NCBI GenBank assembly: GCA_016209685.1
Contig: JACQVQ010000014.1
Span: forward strand, 1 to 57,976
DNA: 57,976 nt
Direction: 5' to 3'
Source: Planctomycetota bacterium
GTDB lineage: Bacteria; Planctomycetota; Brocadiia; Brocadiales; Bathyanammoxibiaceae
Under the pieces are notes generated by a model. The model was not told the origin of the DNA. It searched no databases and worked only from the letters and a program-made list of their open reading frames with translations. Numbering within the stretch: position 1 is the stretch's first letter; each line of letters begins with the position of its first letter. The position numbers were made by a program, and so were the translations under genes. Below are positions 7,583-15,913 of the stretch, one piece after another.

Positions 7583-8770
7583 CTACACCCATACGCCACT
7601 TATGCCTTTCTTGCAAGAGGGACAGCGCCCCCCCTCAAGGTTAATGGCGAGTGTGTCAAATCCCTTTCTGGCAATCACCGTCCCCCCACAATTGGGGCAA
7701 TAGGTGCTGTTCCCCACGTGTCCAGGGAGGTTGGTTACATAGACGTATTTGATACCGTTCTCCAGCGCCGCCTCCCTGGCCCGTTCAAGGGTGACGATGG
7801 GCGTCTCAGGGAGTCCTGTCAGTTTGTAGGCGGGGAAGAACCTGGAGAAGTGGAGTGGCACGTCCTCCCCCAGATGGAGCTTCATCCACTGGGCCATCTT
7901 TCTTATCTTTGTCAGGTCATCGTTCAGGGAGGGCACAATCAGATTCACCACCTCCAGCCATTTCCCCTCCTTCCTTATGACCTCCAGGCACTGGAGTACT
8001 ACCTCAAGCCTTGAACCGCAGACCTTCTGGTAAAAGTCCTCATCAAAACCCTTGAGGGTAACGGTGAAGGCGTCAACCTTCTTACAAAGCTCCTTTAAGG
8101 GTGATGGGTTTATGTAGCCAGCCGTGGCCACAGTGACCGTGAGCCCTTCCTGCCTGGCCCTCTCGGCGATGTCCACCATGTAATCGTAGAAGGCCACGGG
8201 TTCCGTGTAGTTAAAGGCTATTCCCTTGCAGGACTTGTTTCCAGTGGCCTTTATCACCTGCGGGATGTTGAAGGAAAGGTTTCTGCTTTTCAGTGGACTG
8301 GTCTGGGATACCTGCCAGTTCTGGCAATATAGACACCTGAGGTTGCATCCGGAGGTGCCCAGGGACAGCATCCTGGTGCCAGGCCTGAAGTGGTAAAGGG
8401 GCCCGTTTTCTATGCTGGTTAACTCTATCACGCTGGGGTTATTCCAGGCAGTGGTATAGAGTTTACCCGCCCGGTTTATCCTGGTCCGGCAGAAGCACGT
8501 CTCTCCAGGGGCCAGGTAGCAACCCTTTGGGCAGAGGAAGCACTGTGTCCCTTCACCCACGGTCTTGTACCAGGAGGCCTCTTTCGTATATTCATGGGCG
8601 GTAACGTTGGGGGTGGCCCTGCCGTTTTGCCCATACGCCTCTTTTGTCTCTAGTAGGGGCACGTTGCAACGTGCCCCTACCGACCAGAGGGTACTGGCCA
8701 GGCCCATGGTCAGCCCCACGTTCATCAAGCCTTCTATGAATTCCCTCCTTGAGATGTCATCTCTGTGCAT
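7583..8770 (-). CDS. Tat-signal AmmeMemoRadiSam-type radical SAM protein
   Basis: The core (about residues 70-340) is a radical SAM enzyme of the AmmeMemoRadiSam (AmrS, PflA-like) type: CFLCPKGCYLAPGETCFCRT, then the cluster motif SGCNLRCLYCQNWQ, FNYTEPVAFYDY and SRFFPAYKLTGLPETP. A zinc-ribbon-like end has CPNCGG and CPSC. The family usually sits beside Memo and AMMECR1 proteins, none of which is here. The N-terminus has a twin-arginine signal, DISRREFIEG followed by a hydrophobic stretch, which would send the folded enzyme outside the cytoplasm. Residues 34-44 are encoded by a REP-A palindrome (8653-8680), read through in frame. A GGGAGGTG ribosome binding site supports the ATG at 8770. Neighbours are exported proteins, consistent with a periplasmic role. 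Confidence 0.85.
   Translation of the reverse strand: MHRDDISRREFIEGLMNVGLTMGLASTLWSVGARCNVPLLETKEAYGQNGRATPNVTAHEYTKEASWYKTVGEGTQCFLCPKGCYLAPGETCFCRTRINRAGKLYTTAWNNPSVIELTSIENGPLYHFRPGTRMLSLGTSGCNLRCLYCQNWQVSQTSPLKSRNLSFNIPQVIKATGNKSCKGIAFNYTEPVAFYDYMVDIAERARQEGLTVTVATAGYINPSPLKELCKKVDAFTVTLKGFDEDFYQKVCGSRLEVVLQCLEVIRKEGKWLEVVNLIVPSLNDDLTKIRKMAQWMKLHLGEDVPLHFSRFFPAYKLTGLPETPIVTLERAREAALENGIKYVYVTNLPGHVGNSTYCPNCGGTVIARKGFDTLAINLEGGRCPSCKKGISGVWV
8653..8680. repeat. REP-A copy inside the Tat-radical SAM gene
   Basis: A perfect 28-bp palindrome with arms GTAGGGGC/GCCCCTAC and core ACGTTGCAACGT. It lies within the open frame of the gene just after the signal-peptide region and adds no stop. Confidence 0.92.
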
Positions 8771-8782
8771 TTTGCACCTCCC

Positions 8783-9775
8783 TTAATTCTTTTTGGAAGG
8801 GCAGGACTCAGGTACGGCTGGTAGAGAACCCAGGTCCATCCCTTTCCTCGGAGTAAAATCCTTAGATAAGGCAAGCCTCTTTTCCAGTATAGTGATAATC
8901 CTTTCGTTCAGGAGGAGTCTGCCTACCTTATCCATGCCCCGACGATGGAAACCAAAGGCAGGTTTTTGCCCTTGTCTGGGTTGTTCCTCCCGCTCTGATT
9001 TTAGGGCAAGTTTGCTGGCCATGGCTTCCTTCTCCAGGGCAAATTCCTCATCCGTCATGGCCCTGGCCTGCTCAATGACCCTCAGCACCTCCTCCCTCTT
9101 TGCCGTCTTGTCTGGTAAGGGGCCGAGGTGTTTCTCCAGGCGGTCCAGGAACTCCTCCGTAAGGGTGTCCCTGGCCCTGGCATAACGTTCAGCAGGGATG
9201 GACCTGGCTTTGGTGAGGAATTTCTCTGCCGGTGCCGTATCAAAGGCCTGTCCGGCCCTGGTGGGGGACTTAAGGTCTTTGGGCGGTATAAGGCATGGCT
9301 TATAGTCCTCTATAATGGCCAGTTGTCCAGGGGTAAGGACACCCTTGGCCTCCCCTTCCAAGGTCTGCAACCTAGTGAAGCCCTCTTCCTTTAGCTCCTT
9401 TAATCTGTGGTTTAGTTGGCCTGCCTTCTTCTCTATCTCCGGGTCGGGCCTCCAATTTTTATCCATGATGCCTTCCTTAAGTGTGAGTAGTGTCTCTTTG
9501 AACTCGTTGAGGAGTTGGGCATTCTCCTTTAAACTCCCCTGCTTGACAGCGCGCGCCTCTGTGGCCAGATTCATAACCCTGCTGGATTGCTCATCGGTAA
9601 GGTTGAGACCATTAAGCAGGTTCAGGAGGTTTATATCCTCCCGTAGTACCTCTATTTGTTTCATCTCCTCCTTTAACCCCATAGGCCCCTCATCCGCCTT
9701 AGGCGGACTGCTCAAGGGTAAAGTGAGGATGCCCAGGGCTATTGCGATAAGGACTGCAATCAAGACCTTTCTCAT
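8783..9775 (-). CDS. Periplasmic helical protein with LTxxQ-like motifs (Spy/CpxP-like)
   Basis: This 330-residue protein has an N-terminal signal peptide and is otherwise mostly charged helices. Two segments, LNLTDEQSSRVMNLATEAR (about residues 58-76) and VLTPGQLAIIEDYKPCLIPP (about 155-174), follow the LTxxQ pattern of Spy/CpxP periplasmic chaperone-like proteins. The KPCLIPPKDLKSP stretch after the second motif holds a cysteine that might bind metal or haem-maturation factors; this is speculation. A palindromic repeat (9693-9707, CCGCCTTAGGCGG) encodes SPPKAD at the signal-cleavage region. A strong ribosome binding site precedes the ATG. It is the first gene of the unit that continues with the Tat-radical SAM gene 12 bases on. 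Confidence 0.75.
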   Translation of the reverse strand: MRKVLIAVLIAIALGILTLPLSSPPKADEGPMGLKEEMKQIEVLREDINLLNLLNGLNLTDEQSSRVMNLATEARAVKQGSLKENAQLLNEFKETLLTLKEGIMDKNWRPDPEIEKKAGQLNHRLKELKEEGFTRLQTLEGEAKGVLTPGQLAIIEDYKPCLIPPKDLKSPTRAGQAFDTAPAEKFLTKARSIPAERYARARDTLTEEFLDRLEKHLGPLPDKTAKREEVLRVIEQARAMTDEEFALEKEAMASKLALKSEREEQPRQGQKPAFGFHRRGMDKVGRLLLNERIITILEKRLALSKDFTPRKGMDLGSLPAVPESCPSKKN

Positions 9776-10086
9776 TGTGTACCCTCCTTTCCTCCTCTTA
9801 GACTATTTAAAAGTAGAAAGGTTTACAGGAATTTTGTGAGATGCGTGGATGATATAAGCATGGGTTGCAACTTGCGCCTTCTGTCCATGCAAAGTTTGTA
9901 GCCGCAGTCCGCCAGATTCGCTTCGCTCACTGCAGGCTTAGGCGGATTAGTCTGCGTTAAACGCAACCTAAAGGTTGCGGCCGTGAGCTTAGCCGAAACG
10001 GTTGAGGCTACTAATCTCAGGTAAAAGACCCTTGACAGCCCCTGGAGGCTATGTTAAAAGGAATGTTTCCAAAGGAGAACGAAAAT
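9776..10086. repeat. Intergenic region with palindromic repeats upstream of rplS
   Basis: About 310 bases without a gene. From 9899 to about 10010 the sequence is repeats: GTAGCCGCAGTCCGCC, the AGATTCGCTTCGCTCACTGC unit (also near 12763, 25083, 37591 and 37670), AGGCTTAGGCGG, and a CGCAACCTAAAGGTTGCG hairpin. Promoters for the divergent genes (LTxxQ-type protein leftwards, rplS rightwards) should lie here; I see no convincing -35/-10 pair. Confidence 0.6.
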
Positions 10087-10467
10087 ATGAAGATCATGGA
10101 CGTCCTGGAAAAGGAAAATCAGAAGGCTACCTTGCCCAAATTTGACGTGGGGGACACGGTAGAGGTCTATACAAAAATCATAGAGGGTGAAAAGGAGCGT
10201 ACCCAAATCTTTAACGGTGTGGTTATCGGCAAGAAAGGCGGTGGCCTCAAGGAGGTATTTGTTGCCAGGAGGATAGTCCAGGGTGAGGGGGTGGAGAGGG
10301 TTTTTGCCCTCCATTCTCCAAGACTTCTGGATGTAAAGGTGGTCAGGAGTGGTAAAGTCCGCAGGGCTAAACTCTACTATCTGAGGGAGAAGACAGGCAA
10401 GGAGGCCTCAAGGCTGAAGGAAAAATTTGTTGAGAAGCAGGGGGTAGTAGAAAAAGGGCCGGCGTAG
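10087..10467 (+). CDS. rplS: 50S ribosomal protein L19
   Basis: L19 sits at the 30S-50S interface. The sequence MKIMDVLEKENQKATLPKFD, GDTVEVYTKIIEGEKERTQI, FNGVVIGKKGGG, and FVARRIVQGEGVERVFALHSP with RRAKLYYLR is standard L19. I start at 10087 because AAAGGAG lies 9 bases upstream; a frame-matched ATG at 10051 would add 12 untypical residues. The end carries about ten extra residues (EKQGVVEKGPA), common in the family. The yraN-type gene follows 3 bases after the stop. Confidence 0.95.
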   Translation: MKIMDVLEKENQKATLPKFDVGDTVEVYTKIIEGEKERTQIFNGVVIGKKGGGLKEVFVARRIVQGEGVERVFALHSPRLLDVKVVRSGKVRRAKLYYLREKTGKEASRLKEKFVEKQGVVEKGPA

Positions 10468-10470
10468 GTC

Positions 10471-10911
10471 TTGGCGACCCTTGTTGCAAGTCCGCCGTCC
10501 CTTCTCCGCCTGAGGCAGAGGGCAAAGGAGGGGCTTATCAAGGGACACAGAAAGACCCTGGGCCTGGAGGGTGAAACCCAGGCAGTCAAAATCCTTAAGA
10601 AGTGGGGCTACCAGATACTCCAACGCAATTACCGCTCAAGCCACGGTGAGATAGATATTGTTGCCTATGACAGTAGTACAATAGTTTTTCTTGAGGTTAA
10701 GGCCTGTAAATCCACCAGATACGGCCCTCCAGAACTCAGGATTACCAATGAAAAAAGACGGCACCTCTTCGGTGCGGCACAGCAGTACATCAGGGAAAAG
10801 GGGTTATCCGGACAGAGCTTTCGTTTTGACGTGGTTACCATCCAATTTGATGAGGAAGGCAGGGTGTCAGACTCTAAAATCATCCAAAATGCCTTCTCCG
10901 CACAAGGCTAG
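10471..10911 (+). CDS. YraN/UPF0102 family putative endonuclease
   Basis: This 146-residue protein matches UPF0102: LGLEGETQAVKILKKWGYQI, then RNYRSSHGEIDIVAYDSSTI with VFLEVKACKSTRYG, which gives the restriction-endonuclease-fold E-D-ExK pattern. The family is linked genetically to DNA processing but has no settled role. The start is a TTG 3 bases after the rplS stop, implying translational coupling; the first 25 residues are not conserved, so a later start is possible. Confidence 0.9.
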   Translation: MATLVASPPSLLRLRQRAKEGLIKGHRKTLGLEGETQAVKILKKWGYQILQRNYRSSHGEIDIVAYDSSTIVFLEVKACKSTRYGPPELRITNEKRRHLFGAAQQYIREKGLSGQSFRFDVVTIQFDEEGRVSDSKIIQNAFSAQG

Positions 10912-10944
10912 TACCGCCAATAGTGTGTCCGCAGAAGGATTTCC

Positions 10945-12324
10945 ATGCTACTAGTAGATACCCATACCCACCTTGACATGGCAGAATATGCGGGGGATTT
11001 ACCCGAGGTACTTGAGAGTGCCCGGGCCCAGGGGGTCGGGTATCTCTTGGTGGTGGGTACCGACCTGGCTTCTAGTAGGAAGGTGCTGGGCCTCGTCCAG
11101 ACTTACCAGGGACTCTACGCCAGCATAGGTGTACATCCCCATGGGGCCTCGGCAGTCACTGAGGCGGATTGGGAAGAGATAAAAGGACTGGTCCGCTCCC
11201 CAGGGGTAGTAGCGGTGGGGGAAACCGGGCTGGATTATCACTACCAGTTCAGCCCCAGGGAAACCCAGCAGGCCCTCTTCCGAAGGCATATAGAAATGGC
11301 CCTTGAGGCCAACCTGCCCCTTATTATACATAACCGGGAGGCCACACCTGACTGTCTGGGTATCCTAAGAGAATACCGTAGTCGTTCTCCCAGGGGTGTG
11401 TTCCACTGCTTCAGCGGGAGTAAAGAGACGGCCAGGGAGTGCCTGGAGATGGGCTTTTACCTATCCTTTGCTGGACCGGTAACCTTTCCCAATGCACACC
11501 ATCTCAGGGAGGCGGTGAAATCCGTCCCCGTGGAAAGGCTCCTCCTGGAGACGGATTGCCCTTACTTATCACCCCAGCCCCAGAGGGGCAAGAGGAACGA
11601 GCCAGCCCATTTAAGGTATCTACTCCCCGTCCTGTCCCAACTCTATAACCTCGCAGAGGAAGATATTGCCCGAATCACTACCTTTAATGCCTTCCAGCTA
11701 TTTGGCATGGGCACCAACCACCAGGAGGGTAAGATAGCCTACACTATCAGGAATTCTCTTTATCTAAACATTACTGGCAGGTGTCCCAACACCTGTAATT
11801 TCTGCCCCAGACTGGAGCGGCCCTACGTAAAAGGTCATTACCTGGGGCTAAAGGAGGAGCCTACGATTGAAGAGGTCTTAACGGCCGCAGGTAACGGTAT
11901 TGAAAGGTATGACGAGGTGGTCTTCTGCGGGTATGGCGAACCTACTGAGAGGTTGGACGTCCTTAAGGGAGCGGCTAAGGTATTGAAGGAAAAGGGGAGT
12001 AAAAAAATAAGGTTAAATACTAATGGACAGGGAGACTTGATAAACAAAAGGTCTGTCTGTCCGGAGCTAGCCGGGTTAGTGGACTCTATCTTTATTAGCC
12101 TAAACAGTCCTACCGAGGAGGGGTACAGGGAGCTTTGTTCCCCTAGTTTTGGAGAGAGGGCCTACCCGTCCCTCCTTGCCTTTACGAGGCAGGCCAGGGA
12201 CTTTATCCCTGAGGTAACCCTCTCCGTAGTGGACGTCCCCGGGTTAGACGTGGAGGCATGCAGGCAGATTGCCAGGGAGTTGGGGGTGAAGTTCAGGGTA
12301 AGGAGATACAACGACCTGGGATGA
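10945..12324 (+). CDS. tatD: TatD-family DNase fused to a TatD-linked radical SAM domain
   Basis: Residues about 1-255 are a complete TatD metal-dependent hydrolase: LLVDTHTHLDMAEYAGDL, SIGVHPHGA, VGETGLDYHYQFSPRETQQA, FHCFSGSKETA, and LLETDCPYLSPQPQRGKRNE. Residues about 265-459 are a radical SAM domain with CPNTCNFCPR, GYGEPTERLDVL and INTNGQ-like LNTNGQGDL. In many bacteria the second part is a separate gene beside tatD (the TatD-linked radical SAM family); here the two are one 459-residue chain, joined at about EGKIAYTIRNSLYLN with no stop or frameshift. What the radical SAM partner does is unknown. The stop overlaps the start of the next gene (ATGA), so the two are coupled. Confidence 0.9.
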   Translation: MLLVDTHTHLDMAEYAGDLPEVLESARAQGVGYLLVVGTDLASSRKVLGLVQTYQGLYASIGVHPHGASAVTEADWEEIKGLVRSPGVVAVGETGLDYHYQFSPRETQQALFRRHIEMALEANLPLIIHNREATPDCLGILREYRSRSPRGVFHCFSGSKETARECLEMGFYLSFAGPVTFPNAHHLREAVKSVPVERLLLETDCPYLSPQPQRGKRNEPAHLRYLLPVLSQLYNLAEEDIARITTFNAFQLFGMGTNHQEGKIAYTIRNSLYLNITGRCPNTCNFCPRLERPYVKGHYLGLKEEPTIEEVLTAAGNGIERYDEVVFCGYGEPTERLDVLKGAAKVLKEKGSKKIRLNTNGQGDLINKRSVCPELAGLVDSIFISLNSPTEEGYRELCSPSFGERAYPSLLAFTRQARDFIPEVTLSVVDVPGLDVEACRQIARELGVKFRVRRYNDLG

Positions 12325-12815
12325 TAAGAAAGGCCCTAATCTCAGACGTAGAGAAGATACAGAAGATTATCAACCACTTCGCTGCGAAGGACCTCATGCT
12401 CCCCCGCAGTCTATCCGAGATATATGAAAATCTCAGGGACTTCTTTGTTTATCTGGAGGAAGGGGAGATAGTAGGCTGTGTAGCCCTCCATATATTCTGG
12501 AAAGACCTCTCAGAGGTAAAATCCCTGGCAGTGCTTGAACCCCATCAAAAGAAGGGCATAGGGGGAAAGCTCCTGATGGGGTGTATTGAAGAGGCAAAGA
12601 CCCTGGGTGCAAGCAGACTCTTTGTCCTCACATATAGACCCGAGTTTTTCCAACACAGGGGGTTCTCCCCCGTTGACAAGGGAGAACTACCCCACAAGAT
12701 ATGGACCGAATGCGTGAAGTGTCACAAATTCCCGGACTGTGGGGAAGTTCCTCTAATACTTGTAGTGAGCGAAGCGAATCTAATGGAACTCTCTAGGACC
12801 GCCTTCCCTTCCTAG
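12321..12815 (+). CDS. GNAT acetyltransferase, N-acetylglutamate synthase-like
   Basis: This 164-residue protein has the acetyl-CoA fold with VKSLAVLEPHQKKGIGGKLL, and the segments LPRSLSEIYENLRDFFVY and HKIWTECVKCHKFPDCGE seen in short ArgA-like synthases, which make N-acetylglutamate for arginine synthesis. The ATG at 12321 overlaps the stop of the tatD fusion; longer in-frame reading into that gene is unsupported. The last 15 residues are encoded partly by a dispersed repeat (TAGTGAGCGAAGCGAATCT, giving VVSEANL), so the C-terminus has probably been extended. Its 3' end overlaps the aquaporin gene tail to tail by 23 bases. Confidence 0.85.
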   Translation: MIRKALISDVEKIQKIINHFAAKDLMLPRSLSEIYENLRDFFVYLEEGEIVGCVALHIFWKDLSEVKSLAVLEPHQKKGIGGKLLMGCIEEAKTLGASRLFVLTYRPEFFQHRGFSPVDKGELPHKIWTECVKCHKFPDCGEVPLILVVSEANLMELSRTAFPS

Positions 12816-13524
12816 TGGTTGCTTCTGCTGGAATCTCTACCTCTTCCCCAGCCAGCACCCTTTCGTAAAAGATGGCTGCCGCTATACCCCCCAGGATGGG
12901 GCCTATCCAATACACAAAATGGTTCTGGAAAAATCCCGCGGCAATGGCAGGGCCAAAGGTCCTGGCAGGGTTCATAGACCCGCCTGTGACGGCCCCACCA
13001 ACCATAACCCCGATGAGCATGGCGGAACCGATGCAAAGACCCCCAAAGGTCTTGGAGGCCCTCCTATCTATTGCCGTTGAGAAGACGGTAAGGACCAGGA
13101 AAAAGGTGATTACAAATTCCATGAGCACCCCCCTGGCCATGGGTACACCCTGTCCCAAAAACGTGGAACCCAGGTGCACGCTGGTTATCGCCTGTGGGTA
13201 GATTGTCTTCAGGACAAAGCCTGCAATAGTGGCCCCTAGTAGTTGCGAGAGGACGTAAAAGACGGTCAGGTTAGTGTCCATCCGCCTGGTGGCCCAGCAG
13301 GCTATAGTTATGGCGGGGTTAATGTGACTGCCAGAGATGTAACCCAGGCCATAAATTGAGGCCATGGTCGCTAGCCCAAAAGCTATAGACACACCCACCA
13401 GTCCTATTCCGGCGCCACCTGTGCTCTTTAGATAGTAATCCGTGCAAATCGCCCCTGCCCCCACAAAAACCAGGGTAAAGGTGCCTATGGCCTCTGCTAC
13501 GTACTTTTTATAATTTTCATTCAT
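12793..13524 (-). CDS. Aquaporin (MIP family channel)
   Basis: The 243-residue protein has six membrane helices and both pore motifs, GSHINPAITIA (NPA, near residue 68) and GGSMNPARTFGPAIA (NPA, near residue 185). The GSMNPARTFGPA context with small residues is typical of water-selective aquaporins of the AqpZ type rather than GlpF, but the selectivity filter was not modelled. The short cytosolic tail ends RKGRRS. A GGGAGAGG ribosome binding site precedes the ATG. It faces away from the repeat-rich gap at 13525-13991. Confidence 0.93.
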   Translation of the reverse strand: MNENYKKYVAEAIGTFTLVFVGAGAICTDYYLKSTGGAGIGLVGVSIAFGLATMASIYGLGYISGSHINPAITIACWATRRMDTNLTVFYVLSQLLGATIAGFVLKTIYPQAITSVHLGSTFLGQGVPMARGVLMEFVITFFLVLTVFSTAIDRRASKTFGGLCIGSAMLIGVMVGGAVTGGSMNPARTFGPAIAAGFFQNHFVYWIGPILGGIAAAIFYERVLAGEEVEIPAEATTRKGRRS

Positions 13525-13991
13525 CCTGCCTCTCCCCTTGACGCAAATAGTAGGCGCTAAGTAGTAAGCAGTAATAAGGAGTAAGTAGTGCCTACTGCCT
13601 ACTATCTCAGCCCTTCGCCACCCTTCTTAATTTTGGAGTATTAAAACACATTAAATGTAAAAAGTCAAACATAAATGTTTTTAGTTCTGTGGGGCATTTG
13701 GATATTGTGTAACGGTGGATTTTCTCTTTTTGGTACGCATAATGAAAACGTGTAGGGGCAGGGTTTACCCCTGCCCGACCTTACTTACAAAGGGAATCTT
13801 TGTAGGGGCAGGTTTCAAACCTGCCCCTATGCCCTGTCCAAGCCTGCTAGGCCGCAGGTCAGTAATAAAATATTGACACAATAGTTGAAAAGCAATAAAC
13901 TCCCCCATGTAGTAACAGGATGTAGGGGCAATTCCCGCCTGAGGCGGATTTTCAACATGAATTGCCCCTACTTTAAGAAGAGGAGGCTTTA
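13525..13991. repeat. Gene-free gap with three REP-A copies
   Basis: About 470 bases with no gene. It holds an AGTAGTAAGCAGTAATAAGGA-like simple repeat (13558-13605) and three REP-A palindromes: 13752-13776 (GTAGGGGCAGGG ... CCCTGCCC), 13802-13830 (core AGGTTTCAAACCT) and 13922-13971, where arms GTAGGGGCAATT/AATTGCCCCTAC enclose a nested CCGCCTGAGGCGG. An AT-rich stretch at 13630-13740 is the likely promoter area for the flanking divergent genes. Confidence 0.85.
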
Positions 13992-14384
13992 ATGAAGGTT
14001 GTTAACAAGGTCTTGCTTTTTGTATCGTGCCTCATTTTTTTGATGAGCTTGTCTCTCTTACCTCTAGATGATGCAGCGGCAAAGGAGAAGGGAGGGGGAC
14101 CAGGTAGGTCTCCTGGGCCATCCGAGCGCCCGCCCGGTTGGGACGAGGGTGAAAAGAAGGGATGGGATAGCAATGTGCCTCCGGGTCTGGAGGGGAAGGA
14201 GGAAGGAAGGGGGCAGGGGGGTGAGGGTAAGAAGAAAGGTAAGTTAGAGGGTGTCCCCTCTACGTCAGGACCGGACGAGAAGGGAGGCAAGCCAGAGAAA
14301 GGGAAGAAAGGTAAAGAAGGCAAAGAAGGTAAAAAAGATAAAAAAGATGGAGGGACAGGAAAGCCAAAGAAACAAAAAGGCTAA
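13992..14384 (+). CDS. Secreted low-complexity Lys/Gly-rich protein
   Basis: This 130-residue protein has a signal peptide ending about residue 30 (DDAAA-KEKGGG). The mature part is glycine-, lysine- and glutamate-rich, with ERPPGWDEGEKKGWDSNVPP followed by GLEGKEE, a motif I know from small secreted proteins of unknown role in several phyla, and ends in GKEGKEGKKDKKDGG repeats. No enzyme domain is visible. It stands alone, convergent with the response-regulator gene 17 bases away. Confidence 0.65.
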   Translation: MKVVNKVLLFVSCLIFLMSLSLLPLDDAAAKEKGGGPGRSPGPSERPPGWDEGEKKGWDSNVPPGLEGKEEGRGQGGEGKKKGKLEGVPSTSGPDEKGGKPEKGKKGKEGKEGKKDKKDGGTGKPKKQKG

Positions 14385-14400
14385 TCGGACGGCTACGGTT

Positions 14401-15843
14401 CTACTCCTTATCTCCACCCTGCTCTTTGTACTGTTCTGTTGGGGCGGATATTGTCCGCCTTATATTAAGTTCCCTCAATTTCTGCTGTAGTCCCTGTCTG
14501 TGCATCCCCAGGGCCTCGGCCGTCCTGGTGATGTTACCATTGTGGGTCTTGAGGCTGCGGAGGATGTGCTCCTTTTCAAAAGACTCTACCACCCTCCGCT
14601 TTGCCTCTTTAAAGGGGAGGGTGAAATCGGGTGTGATGGATGGGGAGGCGGGGGGTTGACCCCCTTTCAGGTCTCCGGGGAGGTCTTCCTGTGTAATAGT
14701 GTCGTCTACGGTCAGGACTATTGCACTCTCCAGGGTGTTGGCTAGTTGACGCACGTTACCGGGCCAATCATAAGATAGGATAATCCTCATAACCTCCCTG
14801 GAGATACCCTTTACTCCCTTATTGTGCTTCTTTGAGAATAGTCTTAAGAAATGTTGTACCAGGAGGGGTATGTCCTCTCTGCGCTGACGGAGGGATGGCA
14901 GTTCAATCTCCACCACCTTGAGTCTGTAGTAAAGGTCTTCACGGAAGGTGTTCTTCTTTATCTCGGCCGGGAGGTCTTTATTGGTAGCGCTTATTACACG
15001 GACGTCCACGTGGAGTGTCTCCCCCCCGCCCAGGCGTTCAAACTTCTGTTCCTCTATGGCCCTGAGGAGTTTGGACTGGGTGTTAGGGCTCATATCCCCC
15101 ACCTCGTCCAGGAACAGGGTGCCCCTGTTGGCCATCTCAAACTTCCCTATCCGCCTCTCGGCGGCGCCCGTGAAGGCCCCTCTCTCGTGACCAAAGAGTT
15201 CGCTCTCTATCAGGGTCTCTGGTAAGGCGGCGCAGTTCATCACCACCAGGGGTTTATCTGCCCTGCGGCTTCGCCTGTGTATCTCCCTGGCTACTAGCTC
15301 CTTACCACTGCCGCTCTCTCCCAGGAGGAGTACCGTTACCTCTGTGGAGGCCACCTTCTCAATCTTGGTAAAGAGTTCTCTCATGACGGTACTCTGGCCC
15401 ACCATCTCCCCCAATCCATCCAGGGCGGATTGGCTTTCTAGTTGGGACCGCAGTCTGCGGTTTTCATCCTGCAGGGCCAGTTTTTCCAGGGCATTCCTGG
15501 CGATGAGCCTCAGTTCCTCTATGTCAAAAGGTTTGGCGATGTAGTCATAGGCCCCCTTCTTCATGGCCTCCACGGCTATCCTTTCGGAACCATAGGCCGT
15601 TATCACTACCACCATGGGGGAGCACTCCATACCCCTTGTTTTCTCCAGCACTTCCAGGCCGTTCATCTCAGGCATGTTTATGTCAAGAAAGACCAGGTCT
15701 GGGAGACGGTTTCTTATGAGTTCCAGTGCCTCTGGACCGCTGGAGGCCTCCAGGATGGAATAACCGTCCTTTTCCAGGGCCTTCTTCATCCCGAAGCGGG
15801 CGCCCTTTTCATCATCGGCTATTAAGATAGCAGGGGTTGTCAT
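14401..15843 (-). CDS. Sigma-54-dependent NtrC-family response regulator
   Basis: The 480-residue protein has three parts. Residues 1-120 are a receiver with ILIADDEK (D10, D11), phospho-acceptor D54 in VFLDINMPEMNG, and KPF. Residues about 145-385 are the AAA+ activator domain with GESGSGKELVAREIH, the sigma-54 contact GAFTGA and the Walker B LFLDEVGDM. The C-terminus is a Fis-type helix-turn-helix (ITRTAEALGMHRQGLQQKL). It binds upstream DNA and activates sigma-54 promoters when phosphorylated. The histidine kinase gene lies 70 bases upstream on the same strand, so they form a two-component pair. The target genes are not evident. Confidence 0.95.
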   Translation of the reverse strand: MTTPAILIADDEKGARFGMKKALEKDGYSILEASSGPEALELIRNRLPDLVFLDINMPEMNGLEVLEKTRGMECSPMVVVITAYGSERIAVEAMKKGAYDYIAKPFDIEELRLIARNALEKLALQDENRRLRSQLESQSALDGLGEMVGQSTVMRELFTKIEKVASTEVTVLLLGESGSGKELVAREIHRRSRRADKPLVVMNCAALPETLIESELFGHERGAFTGAAERRIGKFEMANRGTLFLDEVGDMSPNTQSKLLRAIEEQKFERLGGGETLHVDVRVISATNKDLPAEIKKNTFREDLYYRLKVVEIELPSLRQRREDIPLLVQHFLRLFSKKHNKGVKGISREVMRIILSYDWPGNVRQLANTLESAIVLTVDDTITQEDLPGDLKGGQPPASPSITPDFTLPFKEAKRRVVESFEKEHILRSLKTHNGNITRTAEALGMHRQGLQQKLRELNIRRTISAPTEQYKEQGGDKE

Positions 15844-15851
15844 TTTTTAAT

Positions 15852-15906
15852 CGCAGGCTAAAGTCATGCCAAAGGCAGACCTGCCTCAGGCACGGCCTGC
15901 GGCTAC
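15852..15906. repeat. Family D palindromic repeat between kinase and regulator genes
   Basis: CGCAGGCTAAAGTCATGCC leads into CAGACCTGCCTCAGGC and closes with GGCCTGCGGCTAC. It matches the repeats at 5827-5943 and 28474-28528 and fills most of the gap between the two genes of the operon. Confidence 0.8.
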
Positions 15907-15913
15907 ATAAGAC

